Source of the DNA: Hanleya hanleyi
Taxonomy: Eukaryota > Mollusca > Polyplacophora > Lepidopleurida > Hanleyidae
NCBI GenBank assembly: GCA_036873755.1
Contig: JAVTVY010033650.1
Location: 1-64,000 of the forward strand
Length of the DNA: 64,000 bases
Direction: 5' to 3'
Part shown: positions 1 to 11,100 of the stretch, one piece after another
Layout: every line of letters starts with the position of its first letter
How positions within the stretch are numbered: the stretch's first letter is position 1
Program-made: the position numbers and the translations under genes
Notes under the pieces: generated by a model
The model's input: the letters and a program-made list of their open reading frames with translations, nothing else
Told to the model about the DNA's origin: nothing
Database searches by the model: none

Positions 1-2156
1 ATTTAAACTTCCTATAGGCTATTATATGGATCTTTTTGTAACAAGCCTGGCATCTAGAAGTTACATCAACTTGTCTGATTTGACAAGCCTGGTGTTGGTT
101 ATTAATGGCACTGATGTCAATTGAACTACATTATCAGCACTTCTTTTTACCAGGGGAGGGCGTCACAATTCCAAATGCCGAGCTCGTTGGCACTGATACG
201 TGCAGCCGTTCAAGCGGCAACTTAAGCGTACACGAGGCGTTTCTATTGTAACACTTCCTTGTTACGGTTTGAACACCCGTCAAGAGTTTTATGACGACTG
301 TTTTAAATGCAAGAATTAGTTCCCGATGCTGTTCCGAATGATTGAATCTTTTCTGTACACATAAATCAAGTAATCATCGAAAGGCTCGAGTTGGCCAGCT
401 TCGTTTTATTCATGTTTATGCAAATATACGATGGGAATCGGCAATAGATTGCGACGGATGTCGAATAGAATCTACCCCTAAGAAATGTTACAGAAAAGTT
501 CTTTTATAAATTACGGTTAGCAAATGACCTCCATGAACATGATGGATCGGGAAAGTTGGCCGAAAACATACCAGTCTCGGAGAATGTGAAGAGCTGTGAC
601 TACATGTACACCATTTATCCGTGATAACTGTGTGGCCCTAAACATGGATGTGATCTTGTAATGATACAATTTTTCTTAGGGCAAAACTCAAAATCGGAAG
701 TCTTCACGACAAAATGCTTTCTCCCAGGTCCGCGTTCCTGTCGAAGCAACAACAACATGGGAACCCATCGGTTTTCAATTTTGACATTCCGGTTGTCCTC
801 TTGAAATAATTAAGTGTAGACATATATGGATTTCTCCACCTCTAGATCTGTATTTTATTTGCATCCCGCAAAATGATCTGTCACAAAGGCGACTATAAAA
901 CTGTCTTTATTGGGTGATACGATGTAAAGAAAAATTTATCCGATCATTCCAACTTATTGAATAATTTCCAGAATTTATATTTATGTGCTGTCGATAACTC
1001 ATCTGGCACACTTCATGTTTATTGTGCCATTTGACAAATTTTTAGTATTATGTATATATTTAGGAATAATGCCGAATTAATTTAATGTTTTTTTCAGATA
1101 CTATCGAGAGACACGTTGTCGATGTTATGTTTTGTTGTTTCAGTTGAAATCTTTGAACATATTATATTCCTGGTACTGTATCATACGAAGACAGCCATGG
1201 ATAAGGAGAGTTTGTAAGTCACCAAGGTTAGGCAAATTAGAATGATAATCTACAGCATTTGAGAATAATGCAGCCCTTTTACAGGAAGATGGTATGATCC
1301 AATTATGTTATTGTTTATGAAACTCAAGATTGTAATTCAAGCCTCTTTAATGTAAACATTGAAATGTCAAAAAATCGTGATTAGCCCCACCAAGAGATCA
1401 ATCTTATTTAATGATCGGCAGTAAAAGCCTTTCATCTATTATTTTTGTAATTACGATCTGGATTTCAGTCCACGGAGACGAGACCCGTAAGTCTATGAAA
1501 ATTGGCCTCCATCAGCCCACAGAGATTCGGCTCCATCAAACATGTAGGTGACTCCAACCCCACGACCATGGTCCGGAAAACATGAAATCCTATTTAATTT
1601 ACTTTGACAGCCAAGTAAGAACATATAAAAATGCATCTGCCCTTTCAATGGTAAGCCATATAGTGTCAGTGGCGCTATTGTCAATAATTACGCTCATCAG
1701 ATAAAATATATTGAATATAGGATCTCAACTCTGCAGATGTGGGACATTCAACGGTGTTTACAAGGGGATTTATTGGGGTTCTTATTTGTCTGTACATTTA
1801 TCAGTTTTTATTTAAGAGAAGGGAATTTTATTATAGCCCAGAAATGTGATCAGAGCAATCAACGATCTTTTCCATAGCGCGGGATGTTCGACAGGTCTTC
1901 CATTGTCACTCCACCTTGACTACCCGCTCAGAAATAAATAGAAAACAAGAGACGTTTGTTTGAAGTGAATATAAGAACCATTTCATCAAATTTAAGTTAT
2001 GCCAGTGGACAAATTTACGGACAAATTGCAGTAGACTGGGAAACGGATATGACTGGCGAAGTCAAACGGCTTTGTTCAGTGGCAGCTCCATCGAATTCCA
2101 TGCTGCCAGTTCCGTAGATCGTGGATTCTATAATAACTTTGAATTCTTAAAACCAC
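1..2156. other. no gene seen, left flank
   Basis: No open frame with protein-like character, splice-flanked exon or clear repeat was recognised here. The stretch is AT-rich and ends at the ATT that borders the DIRS element. Confidence 0.5.
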
Positions 2157-2159
2157 ATT

Positions 2160-2293
2160 CTTTTTCGTATAGCCTCGGCCTTGAGGGGTCACACTGCATA
2201 ATATCAAGCGGTCAGCTGACAACGTGATTCTTAAAAGCGAGACTTCCGGCTAGCTATGGGCTATATATACCCATACCCTCCCTCAAATCACTG
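2160..2293 (+). repeat. DIRS left inverted terminal repeat
   Basis: The segment from about 2172 to 2293 is repeated in inverted orientation at 6854-6982 with almost no differences. It contains a TATA-like stretch at about 2261-2271 and lies directly upstream of the Gag frame, so it probably holds the element promoter. The outermost dozen bases differ from the other end, as is usual for DIRS elements, whose two termini are reconciled by the internal complementary region. Confidence 0.9.
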
Positions 2294-2353
2294 TCTTTTT
2301 TATCACGCGGCAGCGTGCAGTAAGTATACAACGTGAAAATTTATTATCAGGCG

Positions 2354-3691
2354 ATGCCTGGTTGCCGTCACGGTACAAACGAGCCTTGCTCAAGCAAGTG
2401 TGGGGAATCCGAGCAGATTTCCGAGGCGGAGCTGTCAGCTTCCGAAGATTGTTACCCTCGATTTGAGGGATTCGACCCGAACGGGATTCCGATTATGTCG
2501 GCGGCTAAAAAGCCTATTGAAAATCGTGCCACCGGCACTGAGAAAGGAGCCACCGGCTCCGATAATGAAGTGAAAAGTTAAAAAGGCAAAAAGAAAGCCA
2601 TTAAGAAATCTCACATTGTTGAGAGTACCGAACCACGTGGTCGAGAACACAGTTCCAAGATGGCGAACTTAGTTTTGGACGAGGCCGATATGTTGGCTCT
2701 CCGGGATAAATTAGGCCTGGACAGTTTGAAGGCAAAATTGGAACAGTTGCTTGAGGGGCAACAAGATTTCTTCGATATTCCCACAAACGTGTGTAGAGGG
2801 GGAATTAGTGAGGAGCCACCGGCTTCTTTGTTTTTAGGCACAGAGAGTGCATGGCCTGAAGGGGTCGATGTTGACGACGAATTTGTTTTTCCATCGTCAG
2901 GCGTGGTCCCGCCGGACATTATCGAGAATGACACTGAAAATTTTGTCACCCCAGATATTTTCGTTGCTAGTGAGGCGAAAGGCGAGATGCTAAGCGAAAA
3001 AGTAGCAGCCTTCATGAGACTGGCAAGTTCACGCAAAACTGATGTTGTCAAAATGGTTGAAAGACATGCTGTGCCGAGTAATTGTGAACAAATGTTGCCT
3101 CCCCGGGTCAACCCGGAGATTTGGACCTCATTAAATTCGACTGTCCGGTCTAGGGACAACTCTCTTCAGAAAGTGCAGACCCTGTTGGGTCATGGACTGG
3201 CAGCAGTGGGCAGATTAGCTGAACTGTTATGTGCACCGAAAGACAAAACTGAAGTGGCCAAGTGCCGCCAAATGGCATCAGACTCTTTGTCACTATTGTG
3301 CAATACATATTTTAATGTGTCTGTCTCGCGGAGACAATTGATCAAACCATTTCTTGCGAAGAAATATGCCTCCTTGTGCACACCTGACTCTCCAACAACA
3401 GGCAGTTTGTTTGGTGACAATGTTAAGGACAGGGTATCAGAAATTGATAACATTTCTCGTGTAGGCAGGAAAACTGAGCTCACTCTGTACAGGAGAAACC
3501 CCCAATGGCAATGGGCCTCTCGGGGAGGAAGAGGCCAGCAAAACTATCCTCCCAGCAATCGAGGCTGGAGGAGGGGCAGATCCCGACCATATCAGTATCC
3601 GCCAAGGTACGGAAGTTACATGTTTGGCCAGAGCAGAGGTCGTGGCCAAATGAATACAGAACGCCCTACGAACCCGGAGGCGAAGAAATAG
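2354..3691 (+). CDS. DIRS Gag-like ORF1 with one in-frame stop
   Basis: This frame encodes the presumed nucleic-acid-binding Gag-like protein of the DIRS element. The first ATG is at 2354. The frame runs to TAG at 3689-3691 but is broken by one TAA at 2579-2581. The sequence on both sides of that stop is in the same frame and free of other stops, so the two halves belong together. The first part is rich in Ser, Glu and Gly. A Lys-rich patch (GKKKAIKK) follows the stop, and a second ATG at 2660 could restart translation. The C-terminus, from about residue 385, is Arg/Gly/Tyr-rich with RGGRG and SRGRG motifs, typical of RNA binding. The end overlaps the RT frame by 187 bases. The stop may be decay or readthrough; the sequence alone cannot tell. 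Confidence 0.8.
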
Positions 3692-5727
3692 AGGTAATTA
3701 AGTTTTGTGCTGGTGCTATCAGTAAAAAACTGCCCAAGTGGCAGGAGCTAACTAATGACCCATGGGTTTTACGGAATGTTGTTGGTCATATGATCGAGTT
3801 TAAATTTTCTCCATATCAAATGATGGAGCCTAACTCGTTGAGATTTAGTGTAGATGAGGAGTCTAAGATTGATAAAGAATTAACGGTATTGCTTGATAAG
3901 GAAGCTATTGCGGTGTGTGAACCATCGCTAGACCAATTTGTATCTACCATTTTCCTTCGACAGAAAAAGAATGGCAAATTCAGAACGATACTAAATTTAC
4001 GAGGCTTAAATGAATATGTCGAGTATCACCATTTTAAGCAGGAAACTTTGGAGATCACTTTGGATCTAGTAAAAAGGGGGGATTTTTTCACCTCCATAGA
4101 TTTGCAAGATGCATACCATAGTATACCTATAGCGGTTGAGCACCGAAAATACTTAAGATTCAAATGGAAAGGACAGCTACTGCAATATTGTTGTTTACCT
4201 TTCGGGCTTTCTTCAGCTCCTCGTGTCTTTACGAAAACAGTTAAACCAATTTATTCTCACTTCCGTTCCAATGGTATACGGTGTGGCTATTTTATTGATG
4301 ATTCTTTGATTATGAATCAGGATAAAGGAGAGTGTGCCAAACAAACAAACTGTGTAGTAACCACTTTCCATGCATTAGGATTCCTCAGTAGTCCAGAGAA
4401 GTCTATTTTTAGTCCCACACAGACGATACCATATTTGGGGTTCATTATTGATTCCGTAGAGTTTACTATTACTCTATCCCCAGAAAAAATCCATAAAATA
4501 TTGGAATATTCTCATGAAGTATTGTTATCCCCAATTCTTTCTATTCGTCAGGTAGCAAGTCTTATTGGGTTATATACTTCCAGTATGCGAGCCATTAGGT
4601 TAGGGGCTCTACACTACAGGTTTCTTGAGCAGGATAAAATTGTAGCTCTACGAACAAGTGTTGGTTACGACTCCTGTATGGTTTTATCTGGAATGGGAGT
4701 AAATAATATCGTCTGGTGGGTGAATAACATTGCTGCAAATAATGGCATGATGATTCGTAAACCCCTGGTGGATATGTTCGTATACACAGATGCCTCAAAA
4801 TTAGGCTGGGGGGCTGTGTCGCATGGTAGATCAGTCAATGGTAGATGGAGTGTGTCAGAATCATACAAACACATTAATGAGCAAGAGTTATTAGCTGTTC
4901 GATTTGCTTTAGAAGCGTTGTTTCTGCCAGAGCATGCTGGAAAGCACGTTCAGGTGATCTCGGATAGTACAACAGTGGTGAGCTATATTAATCGTGTTGG
5001 AGGAACAAAGATGAACCTTCATGCAGTAACCACTTCAATTTACGAGTTTCTTGACGAGCATCACATGGTGATAAGTGCTAGATTTATTCATGGTGTGGAT
5101 AACATTCAAGCAGATTTTCTTTCCAGGAATTTCAACGATTCAATAGAATGGACTTTGAAATCGTCTGTTTTCAAAAGAGTTTGTTCTACATTCTTTCAGC
5201 CAGACATTGATTTATTTGCAACTAGACTCAATTATCAGGTTGCTAGATATGCTTCTTGGGGTCCAGATCCTGGATCCTGCATGACCGATTGCTTTGCATC
5301 TTGCTGGTCAAATTTTGAACCATACTGTTTTGCTCCTTTCAGATTAATATCTCGTGTGTTGATCAAGGTTGTAGATGACAAAGTACAACGAGCCTTGATG
5401 GTGGTTCCGCATTGGACAACTCAGCCATGGTTTCCACAACTGGCATGTATGTTAGCCGACTTTCCAGTCCGATTACCACGGAGTTCAGATCTGTTAACCA
5501 TACCCGGTGTGAACAAACGCCATCCCATGGGCAGGAGACTCCAGCTAGTCGCTTGTCTAGTATCTGGAAGAGCCTCCGTCAGTCAGGAATTTCAGTTGAG
5601 GCTGCGACGTTTATCGCGAAATCCTGGAGACATTCTACGAATAAACAATATGAATACGCGTGGAAACGCTGGGGTGTTTGGTGCAGTCAACGGGGTATTA
5701 ATCCCCTTTCACCAACTACAGCAATAG
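3505..5727 (+). CDS. DIRS reverse transcriptase-RNase H
   Basis: This 740-codon frame encodes the polymerase of the DIRS element. It copies element RNA into DNA and removes the RNA strand. The RT core runs from about residue 115 to 300, with the block KNGKFRTILNLRG, the catalytic aspartate block FTSIDLQDAYHSIPI, the PFGLSSAPRVFT block and the active-site motif YFIDD (Asp codons near 4297-4302). RNase H follows from about residue 425 with VYTDAS, the conserved NEQELLAV glutamate, VISDSTTVV and IQADFLSR. The C-terminal part (DIDLFATRLNYQ, ASWGPDPGS) matches the extra domain, often called methyltransferase-like, that follows RNase H in DIRS elements. Codon 1 is only the first ATG of the open frame. 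The first 60 residues overlap Gag in another frame and have low complexity, so the true start is uncertain. The frame itself is intact. Confidence 0.93.
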   Translation: MAMGLSGRKRPAKLSSQQSRLEEGQIPTISVSAKVRKLHVWPEQRSWPNEYRTPYEPGGEEIEVIKFCAGAISKKLPKWQELTNDPWVLRNVVGHMIEFKFSPYQMMEPNSLRFSVDEESKIDKELTVLLDKEAIAVCEPSLDQFVSTIFLRQKKNGKFRTILNLRGLNEYVEYHHFKQETLEITLDLVKRGDFFTSIDLQDAYHSIPIAVEHRKYLRFKWKGQLLQYCCLPFGLSSAPRVFTKTVKPIYSHFRSNGIRCGYFIDDSLIMNQDKGECAKQTNCVVTTFHALGFLSSPEKSIFSPTQTIPYLGFIIDSVEFTITLSPEKIHKILEYSHEVLLSPILSIRQVASLIGLYTSSMRAIRLGALHYRFLEQDKIVALRTSVGYDSCMVLSGMGVNNIVWWVNNIAANNGMMIRKPLVDMFVYTDASKLGWGAVSHGRSVNGRWSVSESYKHINEQELLAVRFALEALFLPEHAGKHVQVISDSTTVVSYINRVGGTKMNLHAVTTSIYEFLDEHHMVISARFIHGVDNIQADFLSRNFNDSIEWTLKSSVFKRVCSTFFQPDIDLFATRLNYQVARYASWGPDPGSCMTDCFASCWSNFEPYCFAPFRLISRVLIKVVDDKVQRALMVVPHWTTQPWFPQLACMLADFPVRLPRSSDLLTIPGVNKRHPMGRRLQLVACLVSGRASVSQEFQLRLRRLSRNPGDILRINNMNTRGNAGVFGAVNGVLIPFHQLQQ

Positions 5728-6513
5728 TGCTGAATTATTTAGCATATTTAGCATCATTTTCCTCTTACAGTGTAGTTAACATGCATCGCTCCATGCTGGT
5801 ACAGACTCTTAAATGTTTGAACTGTTGTGTGTCTGAAGATCTGATTAAGAGACTTCTAAAAGGAGTGTTTGAGGCAGCGCCTCCAATGCCAAGATATTCT
5901 CGCACATGGGACGTTTCAGTTGTTTTGTCGTATTTAAAAAGTTTGGTTCCCAATTCTAGTCTTTCACTTAAGAGCTTGACGCTCAAGTTAGTTTCATTAT
6001 TAGCTTTGGTGACTGCCCAGCGAGTACAAACGTTACAGGCATTGACTGTTACAGGGATGAGGTTATCCCAATGTAAACAGAAGATTACTTTCATCATACA
6101 TAAATGTTTAAAAACAACTCGTCAGAAACGTCTGCCGAAACCAGTACTTATTGCGAAGTATCGCGATAGAAATATTTGTGTTGTGGCAACTCTGTTGCAT
6201 TACCTTGAAAGGACTAAGTCCAGGCGGAGATCCGACCAACTTTTACTTTCTCATAAGACATTGAAACCAGTCTCCACTGACACTATCTCGCGTTGGTTAT
6301 GCGAAGTTCTGACTTTGTCGGGTATTGATAAGTGCCATCTTTAAGGGTCATTCCTATAGAGGAGCGTCGACCTCCGCAGCATTCCGGAAGGGAGTGTCTG
6401 TGCAGATTATTCTTGACACGGCCGATTGGTCATCAGCTACTACGTTTCATGACTTTTATCACAGACCGCTCGCAGAAAGTATGAAGTCATTTAGTCAGTC
6501 TGTGTTAGAATGA
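5427..6513 (+). pseudogene. DIRS tyrosine recombinase, frameshifted
   Basis: This is the integrase-like tyrosine recombinase of the DIRS element, which inserts the circular DNA copy. The frame opens within the end of the RT frame (first ATG 5427; open from 5412) and is readable to TAA at 6342-6344. The N-terminal domain shows the SAM-like pattern (SWRHSTNKQYEYAWKRWGVW) and the first catalytic Arg lies in TAQRVQTLQAL (codon at 6021). The end of the catalytic domain continues in another frame from about 6325 to TGA at 6511-6513: HSYR (HxxR, His codon 6349, Arg codon 6358) and the nucleophile Tyr in FHDFYHRP (codon 6457). The change of frame equals one extra base, or two missing, near 6330-6338. 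The damaged copy therefore lacks HxxR and Tyr in one polypeptide unless frameshifting occurs. Confidence 0.88.
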
Positions 6514-6628
6514 GTACACATGTACTGGATTATGTTTGTGATCAAATAATGGAAGACAAGACGAGAACTGTAATAAATGGTCTGTTTATTTGCATCTTAT
6601 TGCTTCTCTGTTGTCAGTTCTTTGAATA

Positions 6629-6754
6629 TGCAGTGTGACCCTGAGAGGCCGAGGCTATACGAAAAAGAATCCCCCCTCTCATCCCAGCATCTCTGATGTG
6701 CAGGATGAGAGGGATTCTTTGAGTATACAAGGCCGAGGCCTTGAGGGGTCACAC
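6629..6754 (+). repeat. DIRS internal complementary region
   Basis: The first part (6629-6670) is the reverse complement of the left outer end near 2157-2196. The second part (6671-6754) is the reverse complement of the right outer end near 6956-7041. The two meet at an AAT, the complement of the ATT seen at both borders. In DIRS elements this region serves to rebuild the two ends during circle formation. Confidence 0.9.
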
Positions 6755-6853
6755 CCACCCTTTGTGGTTGATTGGTATTGGGTGTAGGTTTGACCCAATT
6801 GGCTTCCCTCCCTTTGGCTTTACTGCCAACAGAGATTTTTTGTGCTGTAAATA

Positions 6854-7041
6854 GACAGTGATTTGAGGGAGGGTATGGGTATATATAGCCCATAGCTAGC
6901 CGGAAGTCTCGCTTTTAAGAATCACGTTGTCAGCTGACCGCTTGATATTATGCAGTGTGACCCCTCAAGGCCTCGGCCTTGTATACTCAAAGAATCCCTC
7001 TCATCCTGCACATCAGAGATGCTGGGATGAGAGGGGGGATT
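6854..7041 (+). repeat. DIRS right inverted terminal repeat and outer end
   Basis: Positions 6854-6982 mirror the left repeat. The outer extension to 7041 holds a small inverted structure (TCATCCTGCACATCAGAGATG followed by CTGGGATGAGAGG) and ends at ATT. The extension is also found in reverse complement inside the internal complementary region. Confidence 0.88.
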
Positions 7042-7689
7042 TTCCTTGCAATTGTCTGTCAAAACGCCTCCTGAATAATTTGCTCCTGATTGTGACTATT
7101 AACGAATACTGGAAGTGTTTGGTGACCCGTGAAATACTACAGTTGATCGGAAAATGTTCAAGTGGAAAAGTGATGTGCTTCAGTGTACACAAAGTAATTC
7201 TTTCTCCTTCAATTCGCAGCATATAAACAAGTTAAGCTGTGGTTGTATCCGAGTTGAAAAAAAGTGGAATGGCTGAAAATAAACGACAGATCTGAACAAA
7301 ATAATGTACATAGGTAGTCTTCATACATCTTAGTTAATTTTTATCATACAAAGTAAATGAACAAAATTCCAGCATTACGATATACGTACATTGTACATCT
7401 TTACAAACTTGCATCTCGAACACTTCATTTGTGAAAACACTTAACGAACACCCCGTCGGTCAGCAAAAAAACAAAAAACAAACTGAGTAGCTAGCAGGTC
7501 CCCCGCCAAAAAGCTTGTCTGGAAATGGGCTTCTCGCACACACGGGATATAATCACCATATATATTTTGTGTGATGGTAAATTGTTGCTAGGAGTGTGGT
7601 GTTGGTGATGTGAAGGAGATATAATTGTGAAGGACAATGTTGCAAATTGTCTATGGAAGGAAGGGGACAGGGTGATCCAGAAAGATCAT
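7042..7689. other. no gene seen
   Basis: AT-rich spacer between the DIRS element and the 160-bp repeat field. No motif or exon was recognised. Confidence 0.45.
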
Positions 7690-9345
7690 CCGGTGGCATA
7701 GTTGTGCAGAAAAATGAGATCCCAGCCATCCGCTAAGTTTGAAGTTAATCGGTTGAATTGTTCTTAAAGATATCGCGTTCACAAGATGGTTGGGATGGAA
7801 GGACGGTATGAGGGACAGAAGGACGTTATGAGGGATGGAAGGACGGATGGGTAGCTAGTGATGTAAAGTCACCCTCCATATTTGAAGTTTATCGGCTGAA
7901 TTGTTCTCGAGATATCGCGTTCACAACATAGTTGGGATGGTCGGAAGGACGAACGGAAAATGTCACACCATTATGAAGCCATCCCAAGTTTGAAGTAGAT
8001 CGGTTGAATTGTTCTCGAGATATCTCGTTAACAATATAGTCGACGGCGGCCATCTTGTTTAACGCAGTTTGGTGAAAAATAAGAGATGGATGGAACCTGA
8101 GATGGCTGACAGCGGCCATCTTGGTTAACGCAGTTTGGTGAAAAACAATTCCAGTCATCTTCTTATTGATGTGAAGTCACACCCCAGATTTGAAGCCGAT
8201 CTGTTGAATTGTTCTTGAGATATCGTGTTCATAGCATTTTGGAGATGGATGGAATCTAAGATGGCTGACGGCGGCCATCTTGGTTAACGCAGTTTGGTGA
8301 AAAACAATCCCAGCCATCTTCTCACTGATGTCAAGTCACCCCCCAAGTTTGAAGTCAATCGGTTGAACTGTTCTCGAGATATCGCGCTCACAACATTGGA
8401 TAACGCAGTTTGGTGAAAAATAATTCCAGTCATCTTCTTATTGATGTGAAGTCACTACCCAGATTTGAAGTCGATCGGTTGAATTCTTCTCGAGATATCG
8501 TGTTCATAACATTTTGGAGATGGATGGAATCTAAGATGGCTGATGGCGGCCATCTTGGTTAACGCAGTTTGGTGAAAATCAATTCCAGTCATCTTCTTAT
8601 TGATGTGAAGTCACCCCTCAAGTTCGAAGTTGATCGGTTGAATTGTTCTCGAGATATCGTGTTCACAACATTTTGGGGATGGATATGGAATCTAAGATGG
8701 CTGGCGGTCATGCAGGGCCCAATGCAGTTTTGGTGAAAATCCTCTTCCAGTCATCTTCTTATTGATGTGAAGTCACTCCCCAGATTTGAAGACGATCGGT
8801 TGAATTGTTCTCGATATATCGTGTTCATAACATTTTGGAGATGGATGATTGATTTTTTACCAAACTTCGTTAACCAAGATATGCCGCCGTCAGCCATCTT
8901 GCTGTTAAGCACAGTTTAATAAAACTCAATCATCTTCTTATTGATGTGAAGTCACTCCCCAGATTTGAAGACGATCGGTTGAATTGTTCTCGATATATCG
9001 TGTTCATAACATTTTGGAGATGGATGGAATCTAAGATGGCTGACGGCGGCCATCTTGGTTAACGCAGTTTGGTGAAAAACAATCCCAGCCATCTTCTCAC
9101 TGATGTCAAGTCACCCCCCAAGTTTGAAGTCAATCGGTTGAACTGTTCTCGAGATATCGCGTTCACAACATTTTTGGGATGGTTGGAATCTAAGATGGCC
9201 GATGGCGGCCATCTTGGATAACGCAGTTTGGTGAAAAACAATCCCAGCCTTCTTCTCACTGATGTCAAGTCACCCCCCAAGTTTGAAGTTGAGTTGAATT
9301 GTTCTCGAGATATCACGTTCACAACATGGTTGGGACGGACACACA
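7690..9345. repeat. degenerate repeat field, unit about 160 bp
   Basis: Units carry, in order, AAGATGGCTGACGGCGGCC with its mirror GCCATCTT, then AACGCAGTTTGGTGAAAA, a GATGTGAAGTCACCCCC-like segment, TTTGAAGTCGATCGGTTGAA and a TTCTCGAGATATCGCGTTCA segment. Good matches to the AAGATGGC core lie near 8255, 8532, 8692, 9032 and 9193, giving spacings near 160 with some units shortened. One stretch near 8846-8900 carries the core in the opposite orientation. Open frames here are only by-products of the repeat. Confidence 0.75.
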
Positions 9346-10640
9346 TTATGACATGGAATCATCAATATTATTGATATCAATATTTCATATTCGACGATAT
9401 TTACTTGATTTAAAACAAATTATGAACAAAAATATATACCCCATGATTAAATGCGTCAGATCCGTCATTCACTGGGCAGCCGTCGTATATTAGGAGTTTT
9501 CAAAGGTCCACAATCAACACAATTGTTTCGTGGTGGCCTTCCAAATTATCTCCAGTTGGGAATTCGTTGAGGTTGACCACTACCAGTTCATCTTTCATCA
9601 TACACACTTACCTTACAGTAGTTCACCATCATCATATGCACTTACCTTTAGCACACCTGATTTGAATGTGGAGAAGAAACAAGGGCGAAGAAAGAACAGG
9701 ACAGGAGAAAGGAAGTGTTCGAATGAATAGCTGGGTTTTTTTTTTAAATAAATCACAGAGTAACACTGCACCATGAACATTAGAGCTATATTTTCCTCTC
9801 GAGAATTTCATGCCTGTCGTTGATTTCAATTAAATCTTCTATGACCTGATATTGATGTGGAGAAAAAACGAAGAAACAATTAAGACATGAGAAAAGATTT
9901 CGCTGAAGTTTATTAACATGAAACGAAAAAAGAGGCCATTGTTGAAAAATAATCGAGTGACTCCCCCCCCCCAAGTAAACATTCAAGCTATATTTCCTTC
10001 CGCATGGCTGTAAAATAATCTATGACAGGAAGTAACGATTAGGGTTATTAGGTTATTATTGTTGACCAGACTTGATCTAATGTGTATCTGAATTGTCCAA
10101 GAGGTGAATATGTGCTCAAAGCCCAATCTTATGTTACAAAGATATAGTACCCGTATTTTGACCACGTGGTTTTTGTGTTGGCGGGAAAATGGATCAACAC
10201 GTGGATGGTAACCCCTACAAATGTACACACACTTCTCTGAAAGACTATATATCACTTGTTAAGTAGTCGGGAATGATCTGATAAAGGATTTGTTGAAGAC
10301 AATCATAATAATCACGGATATCCCTGTATTAATGGAGCTTTTTTGAACAGTTTACTAGACGGGGTGCTGATGATTGTTGATATATCAGATGAGCTTATTC
10401 CAACAGGAAATGGATTCCAGTGAGCTGTTCCTCGATAAATAAAAAGCAGAATAGAAAACAATAACTTACCTTTGCATTAGACATTCATTTAAATGGATAA
10501 ACTGATTCAGGTAGTGTACCATAAGGCCATTCCATATGTGACGGTTCAAATCTTAGATCAGTTCGTCTCTGTAATGCTTTTCAGTACGGGCTGGTTATCT
10601 GCCATTTATAGCATGTGAGCCTTACCAGAAGACCATGGTT
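9346..10640. other. no gene seen; weak duplication
   Basis: Two diverged copies of a segment with the motif TGTGGAGAARAAAC lie near 9665 and 9855, and a long C run at about 9962-9972. No supported exon was found. Confidence 0.35.
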
Positions 10641-10729
10641 GGTTTAAGTTAGACCATGATGTTGTGATGGGATTACAAAGTGTAGTGCAGTTACAATCTT
10701 GGAAAGACCTGAAAGCCTGCCATACTCAC

Positions 10730-10898
10730 CAGATACTGCAGATTTGGCAATTATAGGCCCATCCAAACTGCCTGGTCCTATCCCCCGTTTCTTTCCATCT
10801 TCTTGTCCATACTGCATCACTAACTCTTGTCCTGCCTCTATGTGTTTACGTGACCTGGTGACATTCACAAAACAGCTGGCTTTACCATCTTTGTAAAT
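10730..10898 (-). CDS. candidate exon of an unidentified gene
   Basis: On the minus strand a 169-base open segment is bordered by an acceptor-like TTCCCAG (before 10898) and a donor-like G|GTGAGT (after 10730). Entry is in phase 0 and exit in phase 1. It encodes a 56-residue stretch starting IYKDGKASCFVNVTRSRK and continuing through QELVMQYG to a Gly/Lys-rich segment (KKRGIGPGSLDG). The composition is protein-like. The phase is compatible with the exon at 12767-12895, so both may belong to one gene read right to left. No family was recognised. No following exon of matching phase was convincingly found, so the gene model remains open. Confidence 0.5.
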
Positions 10899-10989
10899 CT
10901 GGGAATTAATTTGACATGGGAATTTTTCATTAAAATCACTTCAGCGAAATAAATACTATTCACATAAAACAGAAGCATTCTTCAGGCAT

Positions 10990-11100
10990 GGCAGAACGGG
11001 GGGGGGGGGCAGCGACCATTAAAGACCCTTGCAGCTTCCGGGGCCCAGTCCCCTGGACCCTTGCCTATTTGTGCTGTGATAGTGCCCCCCCCCCCCCACA
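10990..11100. repeat. G-run and C-run flanked segment
   Basis: A run of about 12 G near 10999 and a run of about 15 C near 11083 are separated by about 75 bases that include CTTCCGGGGCCCAGTCCCCT. The opposing runs could pair as a hairpin. It looks like part of a dispersed repeat. Confidence 0.4.

Larger units (their letters stand above)
2157..7041 (+). mobile_element. DIRS-type tyrosine-recombinase retrotransposon
   Basis: This is a nearly complete DIRS-like element of about 4.9 kb. It has inverted terminal repeats of about 125 bp (2172-2293 and 6854-6982), three overlapping plus-strand open frames (Gag-like, RT/RNase H, tyrosine recombinase), and an internal complementary region just before the right repeat. 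The internal region (6629-6754) is the reverse complement of the two outer ends joined together, as expected for the circular-junction template used by DIRS elements. The trinucleotide ATT is found at both borders (2157-2159 and 7039-7041) and at the junction in the internal region, which fits recombinase-mediated insertion without a longer target duplication. The copy is recent enough for the repeats to be nearly identical, but Gag has an in-frame stop and the recombinase a frameshift, so this copy is probably not autonomous. Confidence 0.93.

Noticed and set aside
10463..10585. Possible minus-strand exon (acceptor ATTACAG, donor AAAG|GTAAGT) after the exon at 10730
   Set aside because: The phase-1 entry demanded by the previous exon meets a stop after three codons; the open frame needs a different phase and also stops before the donor.
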